Source of the DNA: Methanomicrobia archaeon LH_S13
GTDB lineage: Archaea > Halobacteriota > Syntropharchaeia > Alkanophagales > Methanospirareceae
Length of the DNA: 6,537 bases
Reading direction: 5' to 3'
NCBI GenBank assembly: GCA_023659785.1
Contig: JAGXOR010000077.1
Location: 1 to 6,537 of the forward strand
The translations under genes were made by a program, and so were the position numbers. Below the pieces are notes generated by a model, which was not told the origin of the DNA, ran no database searches, and saw only the letters and a list, made by a program, of their open reading frames with translations. Positions 6,358 through 6,537 of the stretch are shown one piece after another (within the stretch, counting starts at the first letter, position 1; the number at the start of each line of letters is the position of its first letter).

Positions 6358-6501
6358 AGTTGTGTGTAAATCTGTGTCTTAAATAGTTTGTTCCTATTTT
6401 ATGCAAAAACTGGGAATAAATCTAATGATGGGGAGAAAACAAATTGAATGGGAACTGGGGAAGATTTTTTCATAGTTGGGGCTTATAGTTAACTGAAATG
6501 T

Positions 6502-6518
6502 ACCGAAATGTTTATCTT
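6502..6518 (+). promoter_or_regulatory. Archaeal BRE + TATA promoter for a gene beyond the window
   Basis: ACCGAAA (6502-6508), two bases, then TTTATCTT (6511-6518) repeats the arrangement at 65-80 with identical spacing. Transcription would begin near the window edge (about 6538-6545), so the gene lies outside. The stretch from 6333 to this site holds no gene that I can recognise; its longest open frame, starting at ATG 6425, has only 16 codons. Confidence 0.55.
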
Positions 6519-6537
6519 TATGCTTTATGATACTATC

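Noticed and set aside
6380..6420. Imperfect inverted repeats in the right intergenic region (TTTGTTCC / GGGAATAAA)
   Set aside because: The pairing is short, mismatched and AT-rich, no better than expected by chance.
6425..6475. Small open frame of 16 codons after the operon
   Set aside because: It is too short, has no ribosome site, lies before the next promoter, and has no similarity that I recognise.

Overview
This window looks like archaeal chromosome. The evidence is: two intergenic elements of the form ACCGAAA-N2-TTTAT (BRE plus TATA box), a fused alpha-beta ADP-forming acetyl-CoA synthetase, an archaeal-type 'phosphotransacetylase N-terminal-like' DRTGG protein beside it, frequent AGA/AGG and ATA codons, and weak or absent Shine-Dalgarno sequences before two of the three genes. 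An anaerobic euryarchaeon, perhaps of the ANME-1/Syntrophoarchaeum kind, would fit. That lineage guess rests on gene content and general look only.

Layout, all genes on the + strand. Positions 1-356 hold a promoter (65-80) and a decayed fragment of a class I glyceraldehyde-3-phosphate dehydrogenase gene (about 153-314). The fragment has lost an internal block and now runs in frame, without a stop, into the next gene. Positions 357-2816 encode phosphoenolpyruvate synthase (ppsA). The first in-frame ATG (306) lies inside the gap relic and is very probably not the real start. Positions 2817-3182 contain no intact gene but do contain a relic of a P3A-type (proton-pump) P-type ATPase (about 2886-3111), broken by a frameshift, a stop codon and internal deletions. 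A TATA-like element and a perfect dyad, TTAGGT-TAT-ACCTAA, follow it just before the next gene. Positions 3183-5258 encode the ADP-forming acetyl-CoA synthetase. After 12 nt, positions 5271-6332 encode a BioD-like/DRTGG protein, so the two probably form an operon. Positions 6333-6537 carry a hairpin just after the stop and a second BRE/TATA element for a gene beyond the window.

How the genes work together: Acd interconverts acetyl-CoA + ADP + Pi with acetate + ATP + CoA. PpsA converts pyruvate + ATP to PEP + AMP + Pi. With pyruvate synthase (not in the window) linking acetyl-CoA and pyruvate, they form a C2/C3 node that divides carbon between acetate/ATP and gluconeogenesis. The DRTGG protein resembles the regulatory N-terminal part of phosphotransacetylases but has no phosphotransacetylase catalytic domain, so a sensor or accessory role for Acd is a reasonable but unproven idea.

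I found no mobile element, CRISPR array, tRNA, rRNA or new defence system. The most interesting content is the two gene relics flanking ppsA and the possible operator before acd.
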